Part shown: one piece after another, positions 34,027 through 43,065 of the stretch
How the letters are laid out: each line of letters begins with the position of its first letter
Position numbering within the stretch: the first letter of the stretch is position 1
Assembly (NCBI RefSeq): GCF_003987175.1
Contig: NZ_PIPM01000001.1
Coordinates: 186,001 to 250,000, forward strand
Source: Aliidiomarina sanyensis
GTDB taxonomy: Bacteria; Pseudomonadota; Gammaproteobacteria; Enterobacterales; Alteromonadaceae
Direction: 5' to 3'
Length of the DNA stretch: 64,000 nt
Made by a program: the position numbers and the translations under genes
Notes under the pieces: model-generated
Told to the model about the DNA's origin: nothing
The model's input: the letters and a program-made list of their open reading frames with translations, nothing else
Database searches by the model: none

Positions 34027-36699
34027 TTAGCGCACTGGATTTGCATGGGCTGCTGCGCGGAAAATTGCGTTCATTAACAACACATGTTGACCGTCTAAGT
34101 AAGCGCGGAAATTTGGTTCCTGAGTAAAGCTAATCACCATGCCTCGTCCTTGTGGTTGCACCATTAAGTACGGTTTGTGTGCGACCTGTTCAATATTCTC
34201 GGCCCACATGTAACCACTTGCGAGCAGCTCATCTTTTCCTGCGTAACTCACGACGTTTCGTCCATCCGTGATGCGCAGGGGCGTGTAGATATCATTTCCG
34301 ATAAACATGGCATGGACTTGTTCATGGATACCGGCGGTGAGCCAATGTTCTTGATCGACGCGGGTCCGGGTAATGACCCCTGAGACCCAATCGGGACTGA
34401 CGCGCGGATCACGAATATGTCGCTGTTGGTCTTCGAGGTCAGTGATGATCTGCCCATCGACCCGGTTTTCGCCACTTGGTTTGACGAGGTCATCGACTTG
34501 CGCTTTCCGCTCGAGGGCACTCGCAAGTAGTGGACGTTCGCCACTTACTGCGAAACGAGTCGCATTTCCTAAAGTGACTAAGACGCCACCACGCTGAATC
34601 CATTGGCGGAGATTTTCACGCCCGGCATCGCCAAGTGCTTGCTCATAGGATCCTTGTCCTGTCGCAGGAAGAATCAGAACTTGGTAGCGACTCAAGTCTG
34701 CAGACCGGAGCTGTGCGGGGCGAATCGCGGTGACTGGATAATTGAATTCACGCTCAATAATAAAACGCGTGCTGCCCGCGCTCAATACATTCGCAGGCTC
34801 GTCCCAGAGCATTGCAATATTTGGAGCATGCATGCGCTTCACGTTGACGGAGCCAACATTCGGTCCATCGTTCATCCATGAGCGATCAAGGCCATACACT
34901 TGAGCCCCGCTTTCTTTGGCAAGCGCGGTCACCAGCGTCGTTAAGTCTTCTGGGTTTCCAGCCCGAGGAATAATGAGGCTCCCCGCTGGGTAGGTTTTGC
35001 CAGATGCATGCGTGAACTCTAGGTCGGAGCTGCGAATCAAAAGTCCCTCGCGCAGGGCTGCCGTCAGGAGGCGGCCAGTGTTCATATCGCCCCAAGCTAC
35101 TGCAAAACCAAAGGCTGCATCGGGGTTTTCAACATAACCTGGGACAATTCGCTCATGGGTTACAGGCGTTGTGGCCACCCGTGGTTGCTGATTACAGATA
35201 TCCATATCCACATTGAACATCAGTGGGAGGGACCACGCCGTCACATCATAGATTTGATCGCGCAGATTGTTGGCGCGCAATCGCTCTTGTTCCTGTAAGA
35301 AGTCATCGTCCATGGGGACATGTTGATCCAATAGAGTCCGGATTAAATGATAGGCCGGCTGTGATGCTTGAACGACATAAGCCCCTTGAGCGTAATTGGT
35401 GCCACAGGCACGAAAATCTGCATCGGCCTGTCCGACTTCAATTCCCTGCTCGGCAAGCACGGCTGCAAGCTTGCGATTTCCTGCAATATCACGGGTATTG
35501 GGGAAAATGTAGCTTCGGTTACTACCTCGGCTACCTTGCTCAATCCCTTGCTTACGGTAATCGTAAAAGCGCTGGAGTAGTTCGCCACGTCGTGCGGCAG
35601 CGGTTTCGATGGTCGCCATGAAGGCGACAAAGTTCTGTTGAACACCATCACCATAGGTGAGGATCTCACCCTCATTGGTACGGAAATGGTGCCCACGCGC
35701 TGAGCCCATCTCATAGGTACTCGCCAAACTTCCGTGATAGAGCGGCCAACTAGCGCCATACCCGGGATAGAAGGCATCAAAAATTTCACGGGTAAAGTAA
35801 TCATACCCATAAGTATCGAACCATTTCGCATTATTCTCGCCAATCCAGTTCAGGCCTTCACGTTGGGCTTGAGTAATAAATGGATTGTATGGGTGGGCTT
35901 CCGGTGTGAAATAGTAGGGCAGATCGCCTCCCATTTCATGAGAATCCACGAAAATGAGTGGGAAGGTTTGTAACAACGCCGCGATACGGCCTCTCGTTTC
36001 CGGTTGCGTGAGTGCAAGCCAGTCACGGTTCATATCAAACAGGTAATGATTGGTTCGGCCATTTGGCCATGGCTCATTGTGCTCAGCTGAAATCCGATCA
36101 TCGGATGGTTCTAGGCCGACCGTCGCATAGTAACGGCTGACAAAGCGGGCGCGACCGTCTGGGTTTTGCAGAGGATCCAAGTAGACCACGGTATTTCGTA
36201 ACAGCGCTTGATTATCATCGCTCTGGTCAGCGAGTAGATGCCAAGCCGTAACCATAGCTGATTCAGCCGGTGATATTTCATTCCCGTGCACACTATTCGC
36301 GATCCACACGGAGGCCGGCAGGTCCTGCATAAGCTCTCGTGCTTGTCGGTCATTTAATGTGCGAGGATCTGCGAGCCGTCGCATGCTACTTTCAATGGAG
36401 TCGAGCCGTTCAATATTTTCTGCAGCAGAAATGGCGACGTAATACAGGGGGCGTCCCTGCCACGTCTCACCATATTCAAATAGCTGTATTTGTGTGGGAT
36501 GTGCTTCCACCAATGCTTCGAAATATGCCCGAATCTGTTCTGGGCTTGAGATACGGCTCCCCGCAGGATAGCCGAGCACCTGCTCAATCGTAGGCGTGTC
36601 CCGGTATTCTGCGTTAGGCCATTGGGGCAGTGTGTCCGCGTGGACTGCCGAAAAACTAAGACTCGCCGCAATCGCGAGGGTAAGAAGCGTTCGTTTCAT
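34027..36699 (-). CDS. Large exported M14 zinc carboxypeptidase
   Basis: An 890-residue protein with a clear signal peptide (MKRTLLTLAIAASLSFSAVHA). The zinc ligands of M14 peptidases are visible as His138 and Glu141 (HGNE) and His254 (DSHEMGG). The C-terminal part (about 640-750) contains RYQVLILPATGQGSYEQAL and GGVLVTLGNATRFA, which look like a glutamine-amidotransferase-like fold. This is typical of the large bacterial M14 members. It should trim peptides in the periplasm or outside. The ATG at 36699 has AGGA upstream and begins the signal peptide; it is 17 bases after the yvcK-like gene. Confidence 0.87.
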   Translation of the reverse strand: MKRTLLTLAIAASLSFSAVHADTLPQWPNAEYRDTPTIEQVLGYPAGSRISSPEQIRAYFEALVEAHPTQIQLFEYGETWQGRPLYYVAISAAENIERLDSIESSMRRLADPRTLNDRQARELMQDLPASVWIANSVHGNEISPAESAMVTAWHLLADQSDDNQALLRNTVVYLDPLQNPDGRARFVSRYYATVGLEPSDDRISAEHNEPWPNGRTNHYLFDMNRDWLALTQPETRGRIAALLQTFPLIFVDSHEMGGDLPYYFTPEAHPYNPFITQAQREGLNWIGENNAKWFDTYGYDYFTREIFDAFYPGYGASWPLYHGSLASTYEMGSARGHHFRTNEGEILTYGDGVQQNFVAFMATIETAAARRGELLQRFYDYRKQGIEQGSRGSNRSYIFPNTRDIAGNRKLAAVLAEQGIEVGQADADFRACGTNYAQGAYVVQASQPAYHLIRTLLDQHVPMDDDFLQEQERLRANNLRDQIYDVTAWSLPLMFNVDMDICNQQPRVATTPVTHERIVPGYVENPDAAFGFAVAWGDMNTGRLLTAALREGLLIRSSDLEFTHASGKTYPAGSLIIPRAGNPEDLTTLVTALAKESGAQVYGLDRSWMNDGPNVGSVNVKRMHAPNIAMLWDEPANVLSAGSTRFIIEREFNYPVTAIRPAQLRSADLSRYQVLILPATGQGSYEQALGDAGRENLRQWIQRGGVLVTLGNATRFAVSGERPLLASALERKAQVDDLVKPSGENRVDGQIITDLEDQQRHIRDPRVSPDWVSGVITRTRVDQEHWLTAGIHEQVHAMFIGNDIYTPLRITDGRNVVSYAGKDELLASGYMWAENIEQVAHKPYLMVQPQGRGMVISFTQEPNFRAYLDGQHVLLMNAIFRAAAHANPVR

Positions 36700-36716
36700 A
36701 TGGATTCCTGCTGTCA

Positions 36717-37670
36717 TCATGAGATTGATGGTTGTTCTTGTTCTTTCCGTTCCGGCCAAATGAGTGTCACTGCCTGATTGAGGGCACCCAATAATGCGTC
36801 CTGTTGATGCCGATGGGCGACCCGTGCATCGGCCCGAACATTGGTAATGACGGGTAAATCAAGCGCGTCATCGGTGTGCGGCGAAATAATCACGTCTACG
36901 GGTTGAAAACCGAGTTGAGATTCTAACCACCCCAAACGCTCGGATAAACTCAGATATCCTGCCGGACTTGGCTCTTGAGTCAGATTATCAATAAAGACCA
37001 CTTTTGCAGACGTGTTCGCGATAGCATGTGCAATATCACCGACCAACAGCGGAGGCAGTAGGGAGGTCAAAAAACTTCCTGGCCCCAAAATGACTAAGTC
37101 GGAATGAAGAATATGTTTAATGGCCTCGGGTGTTGCTTTGACATCTGGAGCCAATTTCATTTTTTGCGGCATCGACGACAATTGATCCACGGTGATCTCA
37201 CCAAAACACTCGAAACCATTATCTAAGTACGCCACGAGATCCGTGGGTGATTCTGCCATGGGGAGAATTCGATTCTCGACTTTTAATAGACGACTTAATA
37301 ATTGAATTCCGTCGAGGGGCCGGGCACTTAATGCATCCATCGCATAAAGAAGTAGGTTTCCAAGGCTATGGCCATGGAGGTCCTTTTCCCCATCAAAACG
37401 AAAATTTAATACTTCGGCGGCAAGCGGTTGGTTGGCCAACTGCGACATACAATTCCGGATGTCGCCCCAGGCAATGCATTGATGATCGCTTCGCAGACGT
37501 CCAGTCGAACCGCCATTATCGGTCGTTGCGACAATCCCGACGAGCCGTCGCTTCATAAAGCTCAGTGTTGACATGACACGGCCAAGGCCATGCCCTCCGC
37601 CTATTGCGGTGACATTCAACGATTCAATTGGAAGTGTTCCTTTTCTAGCACTGTAACTGCGCGCGTTCAC
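36717..37670 (-). CDS. YvcK/YbhK-like (CofD-related) nucleotide-sugar-binding protein
   Basis: A 317-residue protein close to E. coli YbhK: AIGGGHGLGRVMSTL, TTDNGGSTGRLR, AWGDIRNCMSQL, GHSLGNLLLYA and GPGSFLTSLLP are all family motifs. B. subtilis YvcK binds UDP-GlcNAc and links central metabolism with cell-wall growth; the role in gammaproteobacteria is not settled. The start is GTG at 37670, chosen for the perfect AAGGAGG 6 bases before it; other in-frame starts are far upstream and lack one. It diverges from waaA and precedes the M14 peptidase gene. Confidence 0.87.
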   Translation of the reverse strand: MNARSYSARKGTLPIESLNVTAIGGGHGLGRVMSTLSFMKRRLVGIVATTDNGGSTGRLRSDHQCIAWGDIRNCMSQLANQPLAAEVLNFRFDGEKDLHGHSLGNLLLYAMDALSARPLDGIQLLSRLLKVENRILPMAESPTDLVAYLDNGFECFGEITVDQLSSMPQKMKLAPDVKATPEAIKHILHSDLVILGPGSFLTSLLPPLLVGDIAHAIANTSAKVVFIDNLTQEPSPAGYLSLSERLGWLESQLGFQPVDVIISPHTDDALDLPVITNVRADARVAHRHQQDALLGALNQAVTLIWPERKEQEQPSIS

Positions 37671-37806
37671 GAATTTCCTCCTTGTTCCTGAGCCTTCGAC
37701 TATAGCCTGTGGCGCGAATCCTGTGAACCAATTCACGTGTATTTCGTAGCCAAACAGGCAGTTTTTCTGGCAAGATAGGCGCGTTTTTATGATGGTTAGG
37801 CAGACT

Positions 37807-39117
37807 ATGGGCAAATCAGATACTCCATGGGGCGTTCGGCTCTACAGTGCACTTCTTATCTCCTTTACTCCATTGGTTCTTTTTTACTTTTGGTGGCATG
37901 GACGCAAGAACCCGGATTACCGGAGTCGTTTGCGTGAGCGTTTTGCACGCCAAGCTGTCCCAGCAGAAGCGCGAGGGGCTATTGTCTTTCACTGTGTTTC
38001 AGTTGGCGAATTTATGGCCGCGCGGCCCTTAATTGAACGATTTGTGCAGGAAGACACCGGGCGGCCGATTGTCGTTACGTGCATGACACCCACCGGGGCG
38101 AAATTGATCCAAGAAACATTTGCTCATGTCATCGGCGACCGCGTATTCCAATATTACATGCCCCTCGATATACCGAGCGCGGTAAAACGTTTTTATGACA
38201 AGCTGGAGCCGCGCGCCATGGTGATCTTAGAAACCGAGCTGTGGCCAAATTTGGTGTTGCAAGGGCGAGCGCGGCAGGTGCCAATTCTTCTCGTGAACGG
38301 CCGCATGTCAGATCAATCGAAAAAGGGATATACGCGAATGAGTTGGCTCTTTGAACCGGTCTGGGGTGCACTGAACTACTGCGGAGCTCAAAGCGAGCGG
38401 ATAGCTGATCACTTTCGGGCGATTGGGGTGCGGGACGAAGCACTTGAGATTGCAGGGAACTTAAAATTTGATGTGCAAATACCACCCCGGATCTACCAAG
38501 AGATTGAGCAGTTTCGTGAGCTTTTTGGAACACGGCGGGTTATCACGGCGGGAAGTACCCACGAAGGGGAAGAGGACATCATTCTCGGCGCATTTCAAGA
38601 CGTGTTACAGAGTAAACCAAGCACCTTGCTCATTCTTGTTCCACGGCATCAGGAACGTTTTGAGGACGTCGCCAAGAAACTCGATGAAGCCGGTGTACGT
38701 TACGTTCGCCGAAGTAGTGGCCGACCAATTTTACCGGAAACACAAGTGTTGCTGGCTGACACTATGGGTGAGCTCCTCATCTGGTATGGTCTCGCGACTG
38801 TGGCGTTTGTGGGCGGCTCATTGATTGAGCGTGGAGGACACAACCCGTTGGAGCCAATGGCGTTCGGTGTGCCGGTTGTTTCCGGCAGGCATGTTTTTAA
38901 TTTTGTTGAGGTTTACGATCAGCTTGATCAACGTCAAGCGGTTCGCTGGGTTCAGGATCGCGAGTCTCTTTTTGCGACCTTGAGTGGCCTTCTGACGACC
39001 GTAGAGACCGCGCAGCGTCTCGGCGCACAAGCCCGACAAATATTTGAACAACACAAAGGTGCGACAGCGCGAACCAAATCACGAATTGAGCAGGTGATGG
39101 AAGGAACAGGAGAATGA
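37807..39117 (+). CDS. waaA: 3-deoxy-D-manno-octulosonic acid (Kdo) transferase WaaA
   Basis: A 436-residue inner-membrane-anchored glycosyltransferase that adds Kdo to the lipid A precursor, an essential step of LPS synthesis. It has one N-terminal membrane helix (about 12-30), the catalytic Glu68 in HCVSVGE, the TMTPTG-like CMTPTGA motif, ETELWPNL and GGSLIERGGHNPLE. ATG at 37807 is used (AGG 8-10 bases upstream), but ATGs at 37789 and 37792 are possible. The stop overlaps the next gene as ATGATG. Confidence 0.93.
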   Translation: MGKSDTPWGVRLYSALLISFTPLVLFYFWWHGRKNPDYRSRLRERFARQAVPAEARGAIVFHCVSVGEFMAARPLIERFVQEDTGRPIVVTCMTPTGAKLIQETFAHVIGDRVFQYYMPLDIPSAVKRFYDKLEPRAMVILETELWPNLVLQGRARQVPILLVNGRMSDQSKKGYTRMSWLFEPVWGALNYCGAQSERIADHFRAIGVRDEALEIAGNLKFDVQIPPRIYQEIEQFRELFGTRRVITAGSTHEGEEDIILGAFQDVLQSKPSTLLILVPRHQERFEDVAKKLDEAGVRYVRRSSGRPILPETQVLLADTMGELLIWYGLATVAFVGGSLIERGGHNPLEPMAFGVPVVSGRHVFNFVEVYDQLDQRQAVRWVQDRESLFATLSGLLTTVETAQRLGAQARQIFEQHKGATARTKSRIEQVMEGTGE

Positions 39118-39647
39118 TGCCAGTAAAAGCGAAGTGGAAATCTGTACTTCAATCTGTTGGCGTGGTGTCCATTGGGTTCATCCTGAATGGATGCGTCCAA
39201 GCTGAACCCGAGATTTCCCCCATACTCCCCCAGACGAAAGTGTGCCTGACTCCAGCACAAGGCGATCCCATTTTACTCGAGATTGAGCTTGCTCGAACGC
39301 CCGCACAGCGGAGCCAAGGGCTGATGGAGCGCGACTCGCTGGGAGAATATGCCGGCATGTTGTTTGTGTATTCCTACACGCAGTCGTTGAGCTTTTGGAT
39401 GTACAACACATTGATTCCTCTCGACATTGCATTTCTGGATGAAGAGGGAGCCATCGTCGATATTCAACAGATGCTCCCTTGTGAGACGCGTATCGCTAGC
39501 TTGTGCCCGCGTTATATTTCGGCTGAGCCCGCATTGATGGCACTGGAAGTGAACTATGGCGCATTTGAAAATTGGGGTGTACGTGTTGGCGACACGCTCT
39601 ATAATGAAACCTGTCATGAACCGGTCACAGGGTCGACCCAATGGTAA
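39114..39647 (+). CDS. DUF192 family lipoprotein
   Basis: A 177-residue protein with a lipoprotein signal (lipobox LNGC, Cys27) and a DUF192 domain: ELARTPAQRSQGLMER, GMLFVY, FWMYNTLIPLDIAFLD. Family function is unknown. It overlaps waaA by 4 bases and the next gene by 7, so it belongs to a waaA operon. Confidence 0.87.
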   Translation: MMPVKAKWKSVLQSVGVVSIGFILNGCVQAEPEISPILPQTKVCLTPAQGDPILLEIELARTPAQRSQGLMERDSLGEYAGMLFVYSYTQSLSFWMYNTLIPLDIAFLDEEGAIVDIQQMLPCETRIASLCPRYISAEPALMALEVNYGAFENWGVRVGDTLYNETCHEPVTGSTQW

Positions 39648-40099
39648 AGGTCAACGGAATAGTGCGAGTGAAAGTGCGTCATGGCCCCGGATCTTGGTGG
39701 GTTCGCGGTACGTTTAGCTTATGGATGATTGCGTTGCTGGGTGGTTGTATGGTGACCGAAACGGTTGAACGGGACCCGAGACCGAATGTTATTCAACGTG
39801 TCGACGCCACACAGTCGCAACCTGCACGCTCAACACGATCAACAGCCCCCAAATTGTCCGAGCTGACGTATCAAAATGCGCAGTTTCACTTGGTCGTAAA
39901 CCAGACCACTATCCGTGATGTGGAGCATTGGTGGGGACGCGCACACGGCCGCGGTCAATCGGGTGATTTGGTCTTTTTGAACTATACGGATCGCCACCAT
40001 CAAGGCAATCAATCACGCATGGTTATGATGACGCTTTATTTTTCAACTTATGGCGTTCTTCAAGATTACGATCTGCAAATACATGAGTTTAATCAATAA
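39641..40099 (+). CDS. Putative lipoprotein of unknown function
   Basis: A 152-residue protein with a positively charged N-terminus, a hydrophobic stretch and a candidate lipobox LGGC (Cys36), followed by a Ser/Arg/Thr-rich linker and a conserved-looking domain (QFHLVVNQTTIRDVEHWWGRAHGRGQSGDLVFLNY). The pattern of a motif around TxxDVExxWG recalls SmpA/OmlA-like envelope proteins, but I do not recognise it. The start overlaps the DUF192 gene, so it is likely co-expressed with waaA. Confidence 0.7.
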   Translation: MVKVNGIVRVKVRHGPGSWWVRGTFSLWMIALLGGCMVTETVERDPRPNVIQRVDATQSQPARSTRSTAPKLSELTYQNAQFHLVVNQTTIRDVEHWWGRAHGRGQSGDLVFLNYTDRHHQGNQSRMVMMTLYFSTYGVLQDYDLQIHEFNQ

Positions 40100-40160
40100 C
40101 TAACCTATTGCAACGCGTCTTGCTCTCCAACATTTTGTTTATTTATATTGAGTTTATGTA

Positions 40161-40688
40161 ATGGATATTTGGATTCATATCTTTGGTGCTGCTGCGTTAA
40201 TTACTAATTTCATTGGCTATCGACAAGATACGGTCAACGGATATCGGTTCGTTGTAGCATTTGCACTTGCGTTTTTAAGTGTTCATTTTTTCCTGCTCGG
40301 TGCAATGGCCGCTGGAATTGGACTTGCGATTGGAGCGGTTCGCAATATCGTTGCAATGCGCTATCAAAGTGTTCCAGTGCTTCTCATTTTCGTCGGATTG
40401 AATGTGTTTTTCTGTCTGGTTGAGTGGTTCGTTTTTAAGAATTCACCCATTCTTTTCATTGCTTACACCGCGTCGCTCATTTTTACCGTCGGCTCGGTGA
40501 TTCTGAAGAGTGCAGATACGATCCGTAAATGGTTTATTGTCGCGGAAACTATGATGCTGTGTTATGCCTTCTTGATTTTCACACCATTTGGCATGCTTTT
40601 TAATATCAGCAACCTGACCAGCATTTTCCTTAAGTTGCGCAGCGATAAACGCCGGATTGAGGCGGTTCAGGAACAATCAAAAGATTAG
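40161..40688 (+). CDS. YgjV-type inner-membrane protein
   Basis: A 175-residue protein with about five hydrophobic helices, matching the YgjV (Imp-YgjV) family in length and in the N-terminal FGAAALITNFIGYRQDT segment, where the family has a conserved region after the first helix. Function unknown. It follows the waaA group by 61 bases, with only a weak GAG ahead of the ATG. Confidence 0.75.
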   Translation: MDIWIHIFGAAALITNFIGYRQDTVNGYRFVVAFALAFLSVHFFLLGAMAAGIGLAIGAVRNIVAMRYQSVPVLLIFVGLNVFFCLVEWFVFKNSPILFIAYTASLIFTVGSVILKSADTIRKWFIVAETMMLCYAFLIFTPFGMLFNISNLTSIFLKLRSDKRRIEAVQEQSKD

Positions 40689-40808
40689 ATTCCGACCCTT
40701 TATCGCAAGGCAAAGTCAGTTAACCGAAGGCGGCTTGTATTGCGAGGCACGCTTAGGAACACTATCGTTCGAAGCTTTATAATGAAAAACCTACAAAGGG
40801 CACTCACG

Positions 40809-42863
40809 ATGAAACAATTAACTGCGGTCGCATTGGGGGTCGCGCTGGCGCTTGGCCTAAGCGCTTGTGCAGAGGCTCCCCGGGATGGGGCACAAACGGA
40901 ACAAGTTGAACAGCAACAGGTTTCGGGTGTTGAAACTCATAACATGGACACCACGGTCCGTCCTCAAGATAACTTTTTCCGGTTTGTAAACGGTGGGTGG
41001 TTAGAAAACACTGAGATTCCGAGCGATCGGGCGCGCTGGGGCGCATTTGACGAACTGCGTGAAGCAGCAGAAGAACATGTGCAGACCATTGTCCAAGAGT
41101 TCGCCGCGATGGATGCCGAGTACGGAAGCGATCAACAAAAGATTGGTGACCTCTATCGCTCATTTTTGAATACCGATCGGATTGAAGCCTTGGGTTTAGC
41201 GCCGTTGTACAGCGAAATCGAGTCGATCGCTGCGCTTTCGAGCCATGATGAGCTCGTGCGTTTTTGGGGTGAGCAGCAACGCTATCGTGCGGGAACGCCA
41301 TTTTCGATTTTTGTCGGTCAAGACCAGATGCAGTCGGATCAGCACGTTACTGCTATTTCACAATCTGGCTTGGGAATGCCCGATCGTGACTACTATGTGA
41401 ATGATAGCGAGCAGAATCTGCAACTTCGTGAACAATACACGGCATTTATTGCTCAGTTGTGGGATGCCGCAGGTTGGGACGGAGGTGCCGAAGCGGCCGC
41501 GAATGTGCTGGCTATTGAAACAGCCATCGCACAGCATCACTGGACACGGATTCAAAACCGCGATCGGTTGGCAACATACAACAAAATGACGATTGCTGAA
41601 TTGAATGATGCGGCGCCGGGCCTTGCTTGGGATCAGGTGTTTGCTCATGCGGGGCTTGAGATTGATGAAGTCGTCGTCCGACAGCCAGAATATTTGGCGA
41701 GCTTTGCCGCGCTATATCGGGACATCGATATAGCCGACTGGCAAGACTATTTGCGCTTCCACTTGTTGCGCTCGACGGCCAACTTCCTACCAGCAGCGTT
41801 TGCGGATGCTAGCTTCGAATTTTATGGACGCACGTTGCAAGGCTTGCAAGAGCAGCGAAGCCGTGAGCGTCAAGCGGTGAATACCGTTGAAAGCGTGTTG
41901 GGCTTTATGGTGGGTAAAGAGTACGTCGCGCGACATTATCAACCGGAAGCCGAAGCGCGAATGGCCGAAATGGTCGATAATATCCTTGTTGCGTTTGGCG
42001 AAGCCATCGACGATCTCGATTGGATGACCGAAGACACAAAGCAAGAAGCGCACGCGAAACTTGCTACCTTCAATACAAAAATTGGCTACCCAACCGTTTG
42101 GCGCGATTATGATTGTATTACGATCGATGCAGATGACTTGATGGGTAATATGCGTCGAGCTTCTTCTTGTGAGTATGACCGTAACATCGGACGTTTGGGT
42201 CAGGAAGTCGATCCGGAAGATTGGGGGATGACCCCGCAAACCGTGAATGCATACTACCGAGCAACGATGAACGAAATCGTGTTCCCAGCAGCTATTCTGC
42301 AACCGCCTTTCTTTAACGTTGAAGCGGATGATGCGGTGAACTATGGTGCGATCGGGGCTGTTATCGGTCACGAAATTGTGCACGGGTTCGATGATCAAGG
42401 CCGCCGCTCAGATGGTGAAGGTAACCTGCGTGACTGGTGGAGTCCGGTCGATGAAGAACGTTTCCGTGAACGCGCGAATTTGATGGTTGAACAGTTTAAT
42501 CAGTTTAATCCGATAGATGACTTATATCTGCAAGGGGCACTGATGCTGGGTGAGAATATTGCCGACCTCGGTGGCCTCAATGTCGCATTGCGTGCGTATC
42601 GCAATTCTTTAGCGGGGCAAGAAGCACCGGTCATGGACGGATTCACTGGAGAGCAACGGTTCTTCGCAGGGTGGGGCCAGATCTGGCGGATTAAATTCCG
42701 TGATGAAGCGCTGCGTCGTCAGGTAATCGTGGGGCCGCATAGCCCAGGTAAATACCGAGTCCTTGGTCCGTTATCAAATATGCCGGAATTTTATGAAGCA
42801 TTTAATGTGCAACCCGGCGATCCGATGTATCGCGAAGAAGACGTTCGCGTGAAAATCTGGTAA
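40809..42863 (+). CDS. M13-family (neprilysin/PepO-like) metallopeptidase, lipoprotein
   Basis: A 684-residue M13 metalloendopeptidase. Its lipobox LSAC places Cys20 at the mature N-terminus. Zinc ligands are His521 and His525 in HEIVH and Glu582 in GENIADLGG (with Asp586), and the NAYY motif for substrate binding is present. It should cleave small peptides in the envelope. The ATG at 40809 has AAAGGG upstream and opens the signal peptide; two earlier in-frame starts have no ribosome site. A terminator follows. Confidence 0.92.
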   Translation: MKQLTAVALGVALALGLSACAEAPRDGAQTEQVEQQQVSGVETHNMDTTVRPQDNFFRFVNGGWLENTEIPSDRARWGAFDELREAAEEHVQTIVQEFAAMDAEYGSDQQKIGDLYRSFLNTDRIEALGLAPLYSEIESIAALSSHDELVRFWGEQQRYRAGTPFSIFVGQDQMQSDQHVTAISQSGLGMPDRDYYVNDSEQNLQLREQYTAFIAQLWDAAGWDGGAEAAANVLAIETAIAQHHWTRIQNRDRLATYNKMTIAELNDAAPGLAWDQVFAHAGLEIDEVVVRQPEYLASFAALYRDIDIADWQDYLRFHLLRSTANFLPAAFADASFEFYGRTLQGLQEQRSRERQAVNTVESVLGFMVGKEYVARHYQPEAEARMAEMVDNILVAFGEAIDDLDWMTEDTKQEAHAKLATFNTKIGYPTVWRDYDCITIDADDLMGNMRRASSCEYDRNIGRLGQEVDPEDWGMTPQTVNAYYRATMNEIVFPAAILQPPFFNVEADDAVNYGAIGAVIGHEIVHGFDDQGRRSDGEGNLRDWWSPVDEERFRERANLMVEQFNQFNPIDDLYLQGALMLGENIADLGGLNVALRAYRNSLAGQEAPVMDGFTGEQRFFAGWGQIWRIKFRDEALRRQVIVGPHSPGKYRVLGPLSNMPEFYEAFNVQPGDPMYREEDVRVKIW

Positions 42864-42891
42864 TTAAGGTCAATCCATTGACCATCAGCGG

Positions 42892-42918
42892 AAGGGGTCG
42901 TTTTACGGCCCCTTTTTT
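42892..42918 (+). terminator. Terminator after the M13 peptidase gene
   Basis: AAGGGGTCG-TTTTA-CGGCCCCTT, a 9-bp stem with one G-U pair, followed by a T run. The following 140 bases up to ltaE show no gene. Confidence 0.85.
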
Positions 42919-43065
42919 CTAGATTGCCATCGCACGTGCATTGGCATCTGAAGCGAGACTCGTTCAAGCATTATATGAGCAGCCAACACATCGCATTGGG
43001 CCAGGGATAACAATCATTTGATGCCGAGCGCCTACCGCGAGCCGCTTTCATTCTACGAGGACATC

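Noticed and set aside
41787-42398. 203-codon minus-strand open frame inside the M13 peptidase gene
   Set aside because: Lies wholly opposite a well-supported gene including its zinc motif; no start signal and no recognisable domain.
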